Virus record (IMG/VR): IMGVR_UViG_3300017739_000054
Span: 1 to 32,179 of that record
Strand: one strand, 5' to 3'
Length of the DNA stretch: 32,179 nucleotides
From: a virus
The notes below the pieces were generated by a model. That model saw only the letters and a program-made list of their open reading frames with translations, made no database searches and was not told where the DNA came from. Both the position numbers and the translations under genes were made by a program. Each line of letters starts with the position of its first letter. Position 1 is the stretch's first letter. This document shows positions 20,898 through 28,063 of the stretch, piece after piece.

Positions 20898-21362
20898 ATG
20901 TACGATTTATCAAATTCCATAAACCCAGCCGTATCACTTGCCGCCGCAGTTCGTTCAGCCGCCGCAAATGGTACAGGTGTTGACCTTAAAGGCTATGAAA
21001 GTGCAACCATCCTTGTTGACGTAGGTGCTGAAGGTGATACTTTGTCTGGCTCAGTATTTTTTGAGGTTTCATTGGAAGAGTCCGATGACAACTCATCATT
21101 CACTGATGTTGCACAGGCAGGTATTATCGATGGCACTATTGCCGCAGGTGGTATCTTTCTCAAGCTTGACGGGACAGCAGGTGGCAACCCTGACTCAACA
21201 GGCGGTATTTTCCGTGTCGGTTATGTCGGCGGAAAAAGATACGTCCGTGTAGTTCTTGCTAAGACAGGCACACATTCAACTGGCACACCTATCGGTGCTA
21301 TGGTTGTTCGTGGTCATGCAAGACATACAGGCGATAATGCATTTACACCACATAATGCATAG
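20898..21362 (+). CDS. Probable head decoration or minor head protein
   Basis: A 154-aa beta-rich, Gly/Ala-rich protein (TGVDLKGYESATILVDVGA, VFFEVSLEESDDNSSFTDVA, GGKRYVRVVLAKTGTHSTG). The style matches small proteins encoded right after the capsid gene in many siphophages. It has the good ribosome site AGGAG and is followed by a strong hairpin, so capsid and this gene are probably made at high level together. Decoration on the capsid is an inference from position. Confidence 0.55.
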   Translation: MYDLSNSINPAVSLAAAVRSAAANGTGVDLKGYESATILVDVGAEGDTLSGSVFFEVSLEESDDNSSFTDVAQAGIIDGTIAAGGIFLKLDGTAGGNPDSTGGIFRVGYVGGKRYVRVVLAKTGTHSTGTPIGAMVVRGHARHTGDNAFTPHNA

Positions 21363-21376
21363 GTAATCCCTCTGGA

Positions 21377-21411
21377 GGTGCGGGGTTATTCCCTTTTCCC
21401 CGCACTTCTTA
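21377..21411 (+). terminator. Hairpin after capsid genes, partial terminator or mRNA stabiliser
   Basis: GTGCGGGG (21378-21385) pairs perfectly with CCCCGCAC (21398-21405), loop of 12 nt, followed by TTCTT, a short T-rich tract. It could lower read-through into the connector genes or protect the capsid message 3' end. Confidence 0.65.
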
Positions 21412-21421
21412 GGAGTTCAAT

Positions 21422-21622
21422 ATGACTATAAAAATTCTACATAGATGCCAAGCCGCCGCAGATGAACATGGTTCTGTTACCCGTTATTACGAGGTCGGTG
21501 ATGTTGTTGAAACTGGACAGCCTTGGCAGGCAAAAATTGCATCGGCTCTCGTTGAGGCTGGATTAGCCGCCGAGACAAAGGTTGTTGCACCGAAAGAAAC
21601 TAAAACCAAAGCTAAGAAATAG
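21422..21622 (+). CDS. Small hypothetical protein with Lys-rich tail
   Basis: A 66-aa protein: a short beta-rich body (SVTRYYEVGDVVETGQPWQA), an Ala-rich helix, and a strongly basic end (KETKTKAKK). The strong ribosome site AGGAG is 8 nt upstream. Small proteins of this shape are often found between capsid and connector genes; function unknown. It lies downstream of the hairpin at 21377. Confidence 0.6.
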   Translation: MTIKILHRCQAAADEHGSVTRYYEVGDVVETGQPWQAKIASALVEAGLAAETKVVAPKETKTKAKK

Positions 21623-21629
21623 GTGAAGC

Positions 21630-22298
21630 ATGGCGGGTCTTACAATCGTTGCAGATGTTTCAGGCGAGCCAATAAGTGCTGATAATGTGCGTGAATACGC
21701 CCATATAGACGATGGCGTAGAAACTACAGTAATTAACAATATGATTAAGTCCTCACGTTTGTATGTTGAGAATTACTTGGGGCGCAGTCTTCTAAATCGC
21801 ACACTAAAACTTAGCATTGATTATGTTGATGAGGTTGACCAGCCGTTGTGGGAGGGTACACGCATCGGACCTGACATGGCTATTAGGCGCAGATATATAC
21901 AGCTTCCCAGACCGCCAGTCGTTAGCGTCACCCATGTAAAAACTTTTGATGATGCTGATACAGAAACCACGCTTGCATCATCGAAGTACTATGTTGACAA
22001 TCAGCGTGAACCAGCGCGGATCGTGCTACGAAATGGTGAGACATGGCCTACAGCCTTGAGGGTAGCAAATGCAATAGAGATTACTTATGTCTCAGGTTAT
22101 GGAGCATCAAGGTCAAATGTCCCAGAGGCAATAATTCAAGGGCTGTTAAGCCATATAACCTTTATGTATGAAAATCGCGGTGATGCCTATGGCAAGCCAC
22201 AGAACCCATTGCCTCATTCAATTAAATATCTTCTTGACCCATACAAGGTTTTGAATTTCAGCACAGACGCCTTTAACGACAGCGTATCAGGTTATTAA
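21630..22298 (+). CDS. Head-tail connector (gp6 / GTA adaptor-like)
   Basis: A 222-aa protein with the helical N-terminus of the HK97 gp6 connector family (NVREYAHIDDGVETTVINNM then SSRLYVENYLGRSLLNRT), a central beta domain with RRRYIQLPRPPVVSVTHVK and PARIVLRNGETWP, and a C-terminal helix bundle (VPEAIIQGLLSHITFMYENRG). The longer version with this central insert is typical of GTA-type phages. It forms the ring under the portal. The closure protein follows after 1 nt. Confidence 0.85.
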   Translation: MAGLTIVADVSGEPISADNVREYAHIDDGVETTVINNMIKSSRLYVENYLGRSLLNRTLKLSIDYVDEVDQPLWEGTRIGPDMAIRRRYIQLPRPPVVSVTHVKTFDDADTETTLASSKYYVDNQREPARIVLRNGETWPTALRVANAIEITYVSGYGASRSNVPEAIIQGLLSHITFMYENRGDAYGKPQNPLPHSIKYLLDPYKVLNFSTDAFNDSVSGY

Positions 22299-22299
22299 C

Positions 22300-22644
22300 A
22301 TGATTGGGGCTATGCGTCATCAGGTTACAATACAGTCGCAAACTGGCTCGGCTGATGGCGGCGGATCATCAAACCTTTCGTATTCTAATGTTGCTACAGT
22401 AAATGCCTCTATCAAACCTATGTCTGGCGGTGATAGGCTGTTTGGTGACCAGATAGAAGAACGTATAACTCATATGATAACCATACGATTTAGGCGTGAT
22501 GTAACATATAAGAATAGAATTAAGTATAGCTTTGCAGATAGCGGAACAAGCTACAGCCGTATATTTAATATTCGCAGAGTTATCAATCGTGATACCCGTA
22601 ATCGTTTTCTAGACATACTATGTGAAGAAGGTGTTGCGACATGA
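22300..22644 (+). CDS. Head closure protein (SPP1 gp16-like)
   Basis: A 114-aa protein of the phage head-tail joining family: IGAMRHQVTIQSQTGSADGG at the start, WATVNA-like VATVNASIKPMSGGDRL, THMITIRFRRDV, and a C-terminal RDTRNRFLDILCEE. It is a small beta-barrel that closes the DNA channel beneath the connector. It is in the standard place between connector and gp10-like neck gene, overlapping the latter by ATGA. Confidence 0.87.
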   Translation: MIGAMRHQVTIQSQTGSADGGGSSNLSYSNVATVNASIKPMSGGDRLFGDQIEERITHMITIRFRRDVTYKNRIKYSFADSGTSYSRIFNIRRVINRDTRNRFLDILCEEGVAT

Positions 22645-23057
22645 GCAGGGTAAAGGTTAAGGTATCTCATAATAGTAAGGTTCAAAATGTTACCAAGCAG
22701 TATGAGGCGCAGGCTCGTAATGCAGTAAAAGATGGCTGTTTAAGAATACAAAGAATAGCGGTTACAGAAATAGCAAGCGGTGGCAGAACAGGTCGTCAAT
22801 ATAGCAGAGGTGGCAAAACTCACACAGCGTCTGCCGCAGGCGAGTATCCAGCCACAGATACTGGTAATCTTGCACAAAACATATTCGTTAATATAGCAGT
22901 CAATGGCCTTTCGGGGGTTGTTGAGAGTAAAGCAAAGTATTCATCCTTTCTTGAGTTTGGAACAAGCAAGATGGCGGCACGACCATTTATGTTCCCATCT
23001 GCCGAGAGAGCCAGAGCCTTTATTCGCAAGAAGTTTAGAGAGTTGAGGGCAACATGA
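22641..23057 (+). CDS. HK97 gp10-like neck/tail-completion protein
   Basis: A 138-aa protein with the gp10 family pattern: TASAAGEYPATDTGNLAQNI, VESKAKYSSFLEFGTSKMAA and RPFMFPSAERARAFIRKKF. These proteins act at the head-tail junction in siphophages. It overlaps both neighbours by 4 nt, consistent with coupled translation. Residues 40-70 carry a basic Gly-rich loop (GGRTGRQYSRGGKTH) that may be surface exposed. Confidence 0.87.
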   Translation: MSRVKVKVSHNSKVQNVTKQYEAQARNAVKDGCLRIQRIAVTEIASGGRTGRQYSRGGKTHTASAAGEYPATDTGNLAQNIFVNIAVNGLSGVVESKAKYSSFLEFGTSKMAARPFMFPSAERARAFIRKKFRELRAT

Positions 23058-23461
23058 GTTTACATAGTTGGCCTCTACAGCAAGCGATATTTTCTAAGCT
23101 CAATGGTGCAAGCCTAGTTGATTACGATGGTGATGCGATTACTGGTGTCTTTGATGACGTACCAGAGCAGACAGTTTATCCTTATGTGGTTATCGGTGAG
23201 GAGACCGCCACAGAGAACGGGACAAAGGATGTTGATGCCCACGAACATACGCTAACCATCCATGTGTGGTCACAGTATCGAGGTTTGCAAGACATTAAAA
23301 AAATCATGCAACAAATATATACTCAGCTACATAATACTGCTATAACAGTATCAGGTGCTAATTTGGTCAACATCAGACACGAGTTTGAGACAACCTTGTT
23401 AGAGCAAGATGGTATTACACGGCATGGAGTCATGCGATTTCGGGCAGTGGTTTTTGATTAG
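23054..23461 (+). CDS. Tail terminator protein (DUF3168)
   Basis: A 135-aa DUF3168 protein: LQQAIFSKLNGASLV at the start, the typical VYPYVVIGEETATENGTKD, then EHTLTIHVWSQYRGLQDIK and a C-terminal HGVMRFRAVVFD strand. The family caps the tail tube and joins it to the head. Order (gp10-like, DUF3168, major tail protein) is standard. It overlaps the preceding gene by 4 nt. Confidence 0.9.
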   Translation: MSLHSWPLQQAIFSKLNGASLVDYDGDAITGVFDDVPEQTVYPYVVIGEETATENGTKDVDAHEHTLTIHVWSQYRGLQDIKKIMQQIYTQLHNTAITVSGANLVNIRHEFETTLLEQDGITRHGVMRFRAVVFD

Positions 23462-23470
23462 GAGATAGAT

Positions 23471-23884
23471 ATGGCGGCACAAAAAGGTTCAGCCTTACTT
23501 ATGAAAATTGGCAATGCGGCATCCCCAGAAGTATTTACAACTATTGGCGGAATGCGTAGCACAGCACTCGCAATGAATGACGAGGCTGTAGACATTACAA
23601 ACAAAGACTCAGCAAGAGCAAGAACATTGCTTGCTCAAGCTGGTGTTAATAGTTTGACAGTAACAGGTTCAGGCGTGTTTACAGACAGCGCATCAGAGGC
23701 AACACTCAAAGGTAAATTTGATGTTGCGGCATTTAGTAATTATCAGTTTCTAGTTCCAGATTTCGGAACATTTACTGGTGCGTTTATGTTGCAGTCCCTA
23801 GAATATGCTGGAGAGTTCAATGGTGAAGTTACTTATAGCTTTACATTTGAATCATCTGGTGCAATCACGTTTGCAACAGTCTAA
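23471..23884 (+). CDS. Major tail tube protein
   Basis: A 137-aa protein of the TP901-1-type tail tube family: KGSALLMKIGNAASPEVFTT, then STALAMNDEAVDITNKDSAR, the hallmark NSLTVTGSGVFTDS, and a final strand EVTYSFTFESSGAITF. It polymerises in rings around the tape measure. The ribosome site TAGGAGATAG lies upstream, a stronger signal than the neighbouring coupled genes have, as expected for a high-copy protein. The next gene starts at TAATG. Confidence 0.9.
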   Translation: MAAQKGSALLMKIGNAASPEVFTTIGGMRSTALAMNDEAVDITNKDSARARTLLAQAGVNSLTVTGSGVFTDSASEATLKGKFDVAAFSNYQFLVPDFGTFTGAFMLQSLEYAGEFNGEVTYSFTFESSGAITFATV

Positions 23885-24105
23885 TGAGTTGGGTAGACGT
23901 AACAGTTGATGTCAAGGATGATCAACACCCTGCAATGTTTAATGCAAAAGAAATGATGCTCAACCTTAGCGGGGCAGTTGATTTATCTACAGTGTCAATA
24001 ATCACAATCGGCAAGGTAAAATATAATATCCTTTATACTGTCGATATTGCCGAGCGTGGTGAAACTACAGATGTTAAACTTGAGGAATTTAAAAGTAAGA
24101 AATAG
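23884..24105 (+). CDS. Small hypothetical tail protein
   Basis: A 73-aa protein with alternating beta strands (SWVDVTVDVKDDQHPAMFNA, STVSIITIGKVKYNILYTVD) and a charged end. No family recognised. It is coupled to the tube gene by TAATG and lies before the chaperones, so a minor role in tail assembly is likely. Confidence 0.6.
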   Translation: MSWVDVTVDVKDDQHPAMFNAKEMMLNLSGAVDLSTVSIITIGKVKYNILYTVDIAERGETTDVKLEEFKSKK

Positions 24106-24114
24106 GAGTGCCAC

Positions 24115-24462
24115 ATGGCAAATACAATTCGTGGTGAATTGGATATTGAGTTAAATAACTCAACTTACAAAACAAAGTTAAATCTTAACTCTATTATGGT
24201 TCTTGAGCGCAACCTTGGGAGATCATTAATAAAAGTTACACAAAGCCTTTCAACTGGTGATTTACAACTCACAGAGTTATTGCAAGTTCTTCAAACTGCC
24301 CTTAAAGGGGGCGGCAATGATTTGAGTGATGCCGATGTAAAACAAATTGTTTGGGAAGCTGGATATGTAAATGCGTTATCCGCTGTTGGTGAAATACTTA
24401 CAAATACTTTAACAGGGGATGATGAATTAAACGAGGGAAAGCAGGAGGCGGTGAATCAGTAG
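24115..24462 (+). CDS. Tail assembly chaperone, first frame (GTA-gp10 / lambda gpG role)
   Basis: A 115-aa protein with ELDIELNNSTYKTKLNLNSI and MVLERNLGRSLIKV, the pattern of the GTA tail chaperone family, then helices with LTELLQVLQTALKGGG. It binds the tape measure and tube during assembly. At codons 108-109 it contains G-GGA-AAG, a slippery heptamer in the right phase for a -1 shift into the next frame; the non-shifted product ends 7 codons later (QEAVNQ). The shifted product would be 179 aa. Ribosome site AGGAG lies just upstream. Confidence 0.85.
   Translation: MANTIRGELDIELNNSTYKTKLNLNSIMVLERNLGRSLIKVTQSLSTGDLQLTELLQVLQTALKGGGNDLSDADVKQIVWEAGYVNALSAVGEILTNTLTGDDELNEGKQEAVNQ
24435..24441 (+). 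promoter_or_regulatory. Programmed -1 frameshift slippery site
   Basis: GGGAAAG, read as G-GGA-AAG in the frame of the upstream chaperone. This is the same heptamer as in lambda gpG-gpGT. A -1 slip continues at 24441 with GCA-GGA-GGC-GGT and stays open to the stop at 24653. No strong downstream hairpin is obvious; CCC-TTATA-GGGG at about 24481-24495 is a weak candidate. Confidence 0.82.
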
Positions 24463-24653
24463 ATGCCTTGCCGTGGAAAACCCTTATAGGGGCTGGCATA
24501 GGGGTTATTGGGATACCGCCATCAGAATTTTGGGATATGGGTCTGCAGGAGTTGTTTATTGCCTTGGATGGGTATACCGAGGCGAACAACATAGAAGAAA
24601 AGCCATTAACTCAAAATGAATTAGAAGACTTGATGTTGAGGTATCCTGATTAA
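24441..24653 (+). CDS. Tail assembly chaperone, -1 frame extension (Phage_TAC_6 / lambda gpT role)
   Basis: A 70-codon segment read after a -1 shift from the preceding gene. It contains LPWKTLIGAGIGVIGIPPSE followed by FWDMGLQELFIALDG and ends in LEDLMLRYPD, matching the small TAC_6-type chaperone usually encoded after GTA-gp10. It has no ATG or GTG of its own at the right place; only TTG 24468 exists, and no ribosome site lies near it (GGAGG is 19 nt away). Expression as a shifted fusion is therefore the best reading. The stop overlaps the tape-measure ATG as TAATG. Confidence 0.83.
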   Translation, partial: AGGGESVDALPWKTLIGAGIGVIGIPPSEFWDMGLQELFIALDGYTEANNIEEKPLTQNELEDLMLRYPD

Positions 24654-26389
24654 TGACAACAGTTGATACAATACTAGTTAAGGTAGAGGCAGACCTTAAA
24701 GATGTTAATCGCAAGCTGAAACAGCTTGAAACTAATACTGCTAAAACCACAAAAAGCGTTGAGCGTGGCTTTGACAAAATCGGCAAGTCTTTAAAGGGCT
24801 TTGTTGTCGCGTATGCGGCAGTATTAGCAACAAGAGGTGTATTAGCAACTGCAAAATTTGGTAGTTCTATTGAAGAAATGGAAGCCAAAGCTTCAGCAGT
24901 ATTTAAAAGATTTCTACCGACAGTCCGTGCAGAATTAGATGAGTTTGGTGAGGCGGCTGGACGATCAACTCATATGTTGCTTGAGATGGCAACGTCTGTT
25001 CAAGATTTACTTGTTCCATTGGGTTTTGCCAGAGGTGATGCCGCACGCTTATCAGTTGATTTGACAAAATTAGCATCTGATGTCGCCAGTTTTAATAATA
25101 TGGCTGATACCGATGTGCTTAATAATTTTCGCAGTGGTTTAGTCGGCAACCATGAGGTGCTTTACAGGTTTGGTGTTGTTATTAAAGAGGCAGACCTTAA
25201 GGCTGAACTCTTTCGAATGGGGATTTCAAAAAGTATTGATGAAGTTACCGCCGCAGAAAAAGCACAGGCACGTTTGAACCTTATAATAGCTGGAACCGCA
25301 GATGCGAATGGCGATGCAATTAGAACAGCAAGAAGTTTGGCAAATGAAACAAAAGGATTAAAGCGTGAGTTTGATAAACTTTACGAAACTATAGCTAAGG
25401 TTTTACAGCCTGTGTTTCTCGGTCTTGTAAAAATTGGCAGATCTATGCTGGCATTTTTTAACAATGAATTAGCATTAGGCATACTTACTGTATATAGAGA
25501 AATAGCAGAGGGTCTAAATTTTATATTTCCCGAAAAAGAATTTGATAAATTTGTTCAAAATTTTGAAAGTCGCATAAAAAAAGCAAGAGAAAGAATAAAA
25601 TTTGCTGGCATACCCTTAGAAGGGGGCGAGACTGTTACTTCATCAGACCCACTCGCGCAAAAAAGAAATGAAATAATAAAAGACCAAGCCAATGAAATAT
25701 TTCTTCTACAAGAAAAATTAGGCGGCGCAACAGAGGCGGACCTCAAATTTACAGAAGCTAACATGAAACTTGGCAGGCAATTTGGTCTTACAAACACAAA
25801 TATTGTTGCACAGGTTGAGGCATTAGCAATTCTTGAGCAACAGCTTCAAGACCAAGAAAATACACAACAATCAATTTTAAGTTCGCTTGAAGGATTATCA
25901 GCAGGATTTAGTGAGACACTTGCGGAGTCAATGCTTAATGGTAAACTTGCACTTGAAGATTTCAAAGATGTTGCAAGAAGTTTTGTCAGCACTATCATAA
26001 AAGAATTTATTAGATTAGAGATAGTTAATAGGCTTATCAATAACATATTTAATTTGCAGGGTACAAACCGCCTACAGCAAGGCAATTTGTTAGACCAGAG
26101 TGCCTCTGGCGGAGCCGTCCAGCGAGGTGTCCCAACGCTTGTTGGAGAGCGGGGTCCAGAAATTATAATCCCGAACACCGCCTCAACAGTCTTAAACTCA
26201 AACAATACACGTTCAGCTTTGGGCGGCGGTAGTGGTGTTGTGGTTAATCAAAATATTAATGTCAGCACTGGCGTATCACAAACAGTCAGAGCGGAACTTG
26301 TCAATTTCTTGCCTGTTATCCAAAACTCAACAATGACAGCAATCGCACAAGCTAAGACTAAGGGCGGCAGATTGGCGGAGGTATTGTAA
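24653..26389 (+). CDS. Tail tape measure protein
   Basis: A 578-aa protein. An N-terminal coiled coil (VEADLKDVNRKLKQLETNTA) leads to a hydrophobic stretch at about 46-62 (GFVVAYAAVLATRGVLA), a long helical body, and the typical C-terminal Gly-rich end with GGAVQRGVPTLVGERGPEII. Tape-measure length sets tail length; at roughly 0.15 nm per residue this suggests a tail of about 85 nm, a short siphovirus tail. It follows the chaperones directly (TAATG) and the tail-tip gene also starts at TAATG. Confidence 0.92.
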   Translation: MTTVDTILVKVEADLKDVNRKLKQLETNTAKTTKSVERGFDKIGKSLKGFVVAYAAVLATRGVLATAKFGSSIEEMEAKASAVFKRFLPTVRAELDEFGEAAGRSTHMLLEMATSVQDLLVPLGFARGDAARLSVDLTKLASDVASFNNMADTDVLNNFRSGLVGNHEVLYRFGVVIKEADLKAELFRMGISKSIDEVTAAEKAQARLNLIIAGTADANGDAIRTARSLANETKGLKREFDKLYETIAKVLQPVFLGLVKIGRSMLAFFNNELALGILTVYREIAEGLNFIFPEKEFDKFVQNFESRIKKARERIKFAGIPLEGGETVTSSDPLAQKRNEIIKDQANEIFLLQEKLGGATEADLKFTEANMKLGRQFGLTNTNIVAQVEALAILEQQLQDQENTQQSILSSLEGLSAGFSETLAESMLNGKLALEDFKDVARSFVSTIIKEFIRLEIVNRLINNIFNLQGTNRLQQGNLLDQSASGGAVQRGVPTLVGERGPEIIIPNTASTVLNSNNTRSALGGGSGVVVNQNINVSTGVSQTVRAELVNFLPVIQNSTMTAIAQAKTKGGRLAEVL

Positions 26390-27012
26390 TGGCAACGTAT
26401 TCTTATCCACTCAGTTATCCGACCAGCCCAAACTACACGCAGTCTCGTTTTCAGTTGATGCGCCGCACAGGTATAAGCCAGAGCCCATTTACAGGCACAC
26501 AGCAAACTTTTTCATATGAGAAATTTTCTATGTGGCAAGCAACCCTTAGTTTACCGCCAATGAAAAGAGTGCAGGCCGCAGACTGGCAAGCATTCTTTTT
26601 GAAACTAAGAGGGCGGGTCGGGACTTTTTCCCTCGGCGACCCAGATGCCACTTCACCACAGGGCGCAGTTGCAGGCACAATTGCAATTAACAATGGTGGA
26701 GGGTACTCCGCAGGGGTCAGCACGATTGCAACGGATGGATATACGAATGCAGACAGCACAGTCGTATTCAAGGCGGGTGATTACATACAAGTTGGCACAA
26801 CATTACATCTCATTGTAAACAATGCTACATGCTCGTCAGGTGCGGCAAATCTTGATATTGAGCCAGCACTGAAAGGAAGCATTGGGGATGATGCAACGAT
26901 CACTTACAGCAACCCGAAGGGTATATTTAGATTAGATACTGATATCTCAGGTTGGGATGCTAATTCCGCATCAACATATGGTTTTAGCTTTAGCGCAAGT
27001 GAGGCGTTCTAA
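26389..27012 (+). CDS. Distal tail protein-like
   Basis: A 207-aa protein. The N-terminal part (SRFQLMRRTGISQSPFTGTQ, FSMWQATLSLPPMKRVQAAD, FFLKLRGRVGTFSLGDPD) is the pattern of phage minor tail proteins that follow the tape measure and act as the baseplate hub or distal tail ring. The C-terminal half is a beta-rich Gly/Ser region ending in FRLDTDISGWD. It starts and ends at TAATG junctions. Hub role is inferred from position and style. Confidence 0.7.
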   Translation: MATYSYPLSYPTSPNYTQSRFQLMRRTGISQSPFTGTQQTFSYEKFSMWQATLSLPPMKRVQAADWQAFFLKLRGRVGTFSLGDPDATSPQGAVAGTIAINNGGGYSAGVSTIATDGYTNADSTVVFKAGDYIQVGTTLHLIVNNATCSSGAANLDIEPALKGSIGDDATITYSNPKGIFRLDTDISGWDANSASTYGFSFSASEAF

Positions 27013-27656
27013 TGACACGCTCATCAACTACAGCATTTAATAATGCAGTTGCGGCGGCGACAGTTGACCCCTTTTTTGCCGCAAAACTTGAGTTTGAAAG
27101 TGGCACTACTAATCTTTGGACAGGCGTTGGTGACATATCATTTGAAGCAGGCTCTGGCAGTGAGACTTTTACAGGTGCTGGAGATTTAGCGCAGGTGTCA
27201 GCCGTTGACGAAAGTGCGGATATTGCATCAAGTGGTGTTACATTTACTCTTTCAGGACTTAATTCATCTTTGATAAGTTTGGTATTATCAGAAAACTATC
27301 AAGGCAGGAATGCAACTCTTTATCTTGGGATGATCTCGTCAGGGTCTGTTGTAGCAAATCCATATATTCTTTTTCGAGGCTTTATGGATACAATGAATAT
27401 TAATGACTCTGGTGAAACAGCAATCATTGAAGTAAAGGCGGAAAATCGACTTGTTGCGTTACAAAAAGCAAAGATAAGGCGATACACAAATGAAGACCAA
27501 AAACTGATTGATTCAACAGATAAAGGGTTTTCATTTATTAATGATCTACAGGATAAAACAATAACATGGGGAACAGGCAAAGCAGACCAAGGCTTGCCAC
27601 CGCCAACAACTAGCGGAAACACAGTCTATGATATGTATATAAACGCACCGATGTAA
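27012..27656 (+). CDS. Minor tail protein (GTA DUF2163-like position)
   Basis: A 214-aa protein that starts TRSSTTAFNNAVAAATVDPF and continues with beta-rich sequence (GVTFTLSGLNSSLISLVLSE, NRLVALQKAKIRRYTNEDQK). It occupies the position of the DUF2163-type minor tail protein of GTA-like tails, between the distal tail protein and the NlpC/P60-like gene, and the terminal GFSFINDLQDKTITWG fits a hub-like protein. Family assignment is moderate. It starts at TAATG. Confidence 0.65.
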   Translation: MTRSSTTAFNNAVAAATVDPFFAAKLEFESGTTNLWTGVGDISFEAGSGSETFTGAGDLAQVSAVDESADIASSGVTFTLSGLNSSLISLVLSENYQGRNATLYLGMISSGSVVANPYILFRGFMDTMNINDSGETAIIEVKAENRLVALQKAKIRRYTNEDQKLIDSTDKGFSFINDLQDKTITWGTGKADQGLPPPTTSGNTVYDMYINAPM

Positions 27657-27664
27657 GGACTACT

Positions 27665-28063
27665 ATGCGGCAAGAAGGTTGGGAAAATAGACTTGAGGAA
27701 CTTGTTCAAAGCAAGCGGAATCAGCCCTTTGATTGGGCAGAAAATAATTGTGTCGGACTTGTAGCAGAGGCTCAATTAACCATTACAGGCAAAACAGATT
27801 TTCCAGAAGTATTAGAAAATATTGGGAACAAACACAACGCACACCGATTGATACTCAAGCATGGTAAAAATATAACCGAAGGTGCTAATAAATATTTTAC
27901 GGCGATACCAATAACGATGGCGCAACGAGGCGATATTGTAGAGTTAGAAACATGCGAGGGTCCAGCCGTAGGTTTATGTATTGGTGCAAAAGCAGTTTTT
28001 ATAGGTAAGGATGGGCTTGAGTATATTCCCCTTACCTCATTAATTAGGGCTTGGAGAATGTAA
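27665..28063 (+). CDS. NlpC/P60-related tail protein (DUF6950-like)
   Basis: A 132-aa protein similar to the small NlpC/P60-derived proteins of GTA-like tails. Cys29 (FDWAENNCVGLVAEAQ) lies where the catalytic Cys is expected. At the usual His position the sequence reads GPAVGLCIGAKAVFIGKDG, so no catalytic His is seen. The protein is probably a structural tail-tip part rather than an active peptidase. The ribosome site AAGGA lies just upstream. The following tail-tip gene starts at TAATG. Confidence 0.75.
   Translation: MRQEGWENRLEELVQSKRNQPFDWAENNCVGLVAEAQLTITGKTDFPEVLENIGNKHNAHRLILKHGKNITEGANKYFTAIPITMAQRGDIVELETCEGPAVGLCIGAKAVFIGKDGLEYIPLTSLIRAWRM

Noticed and set aside
24468-24653. Second chaperone as a separate gene starting at TTG 24468
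   Set aside because: No ribosome site at suitable distance, and a slippery heptamer in the right phase gives a better explanation.
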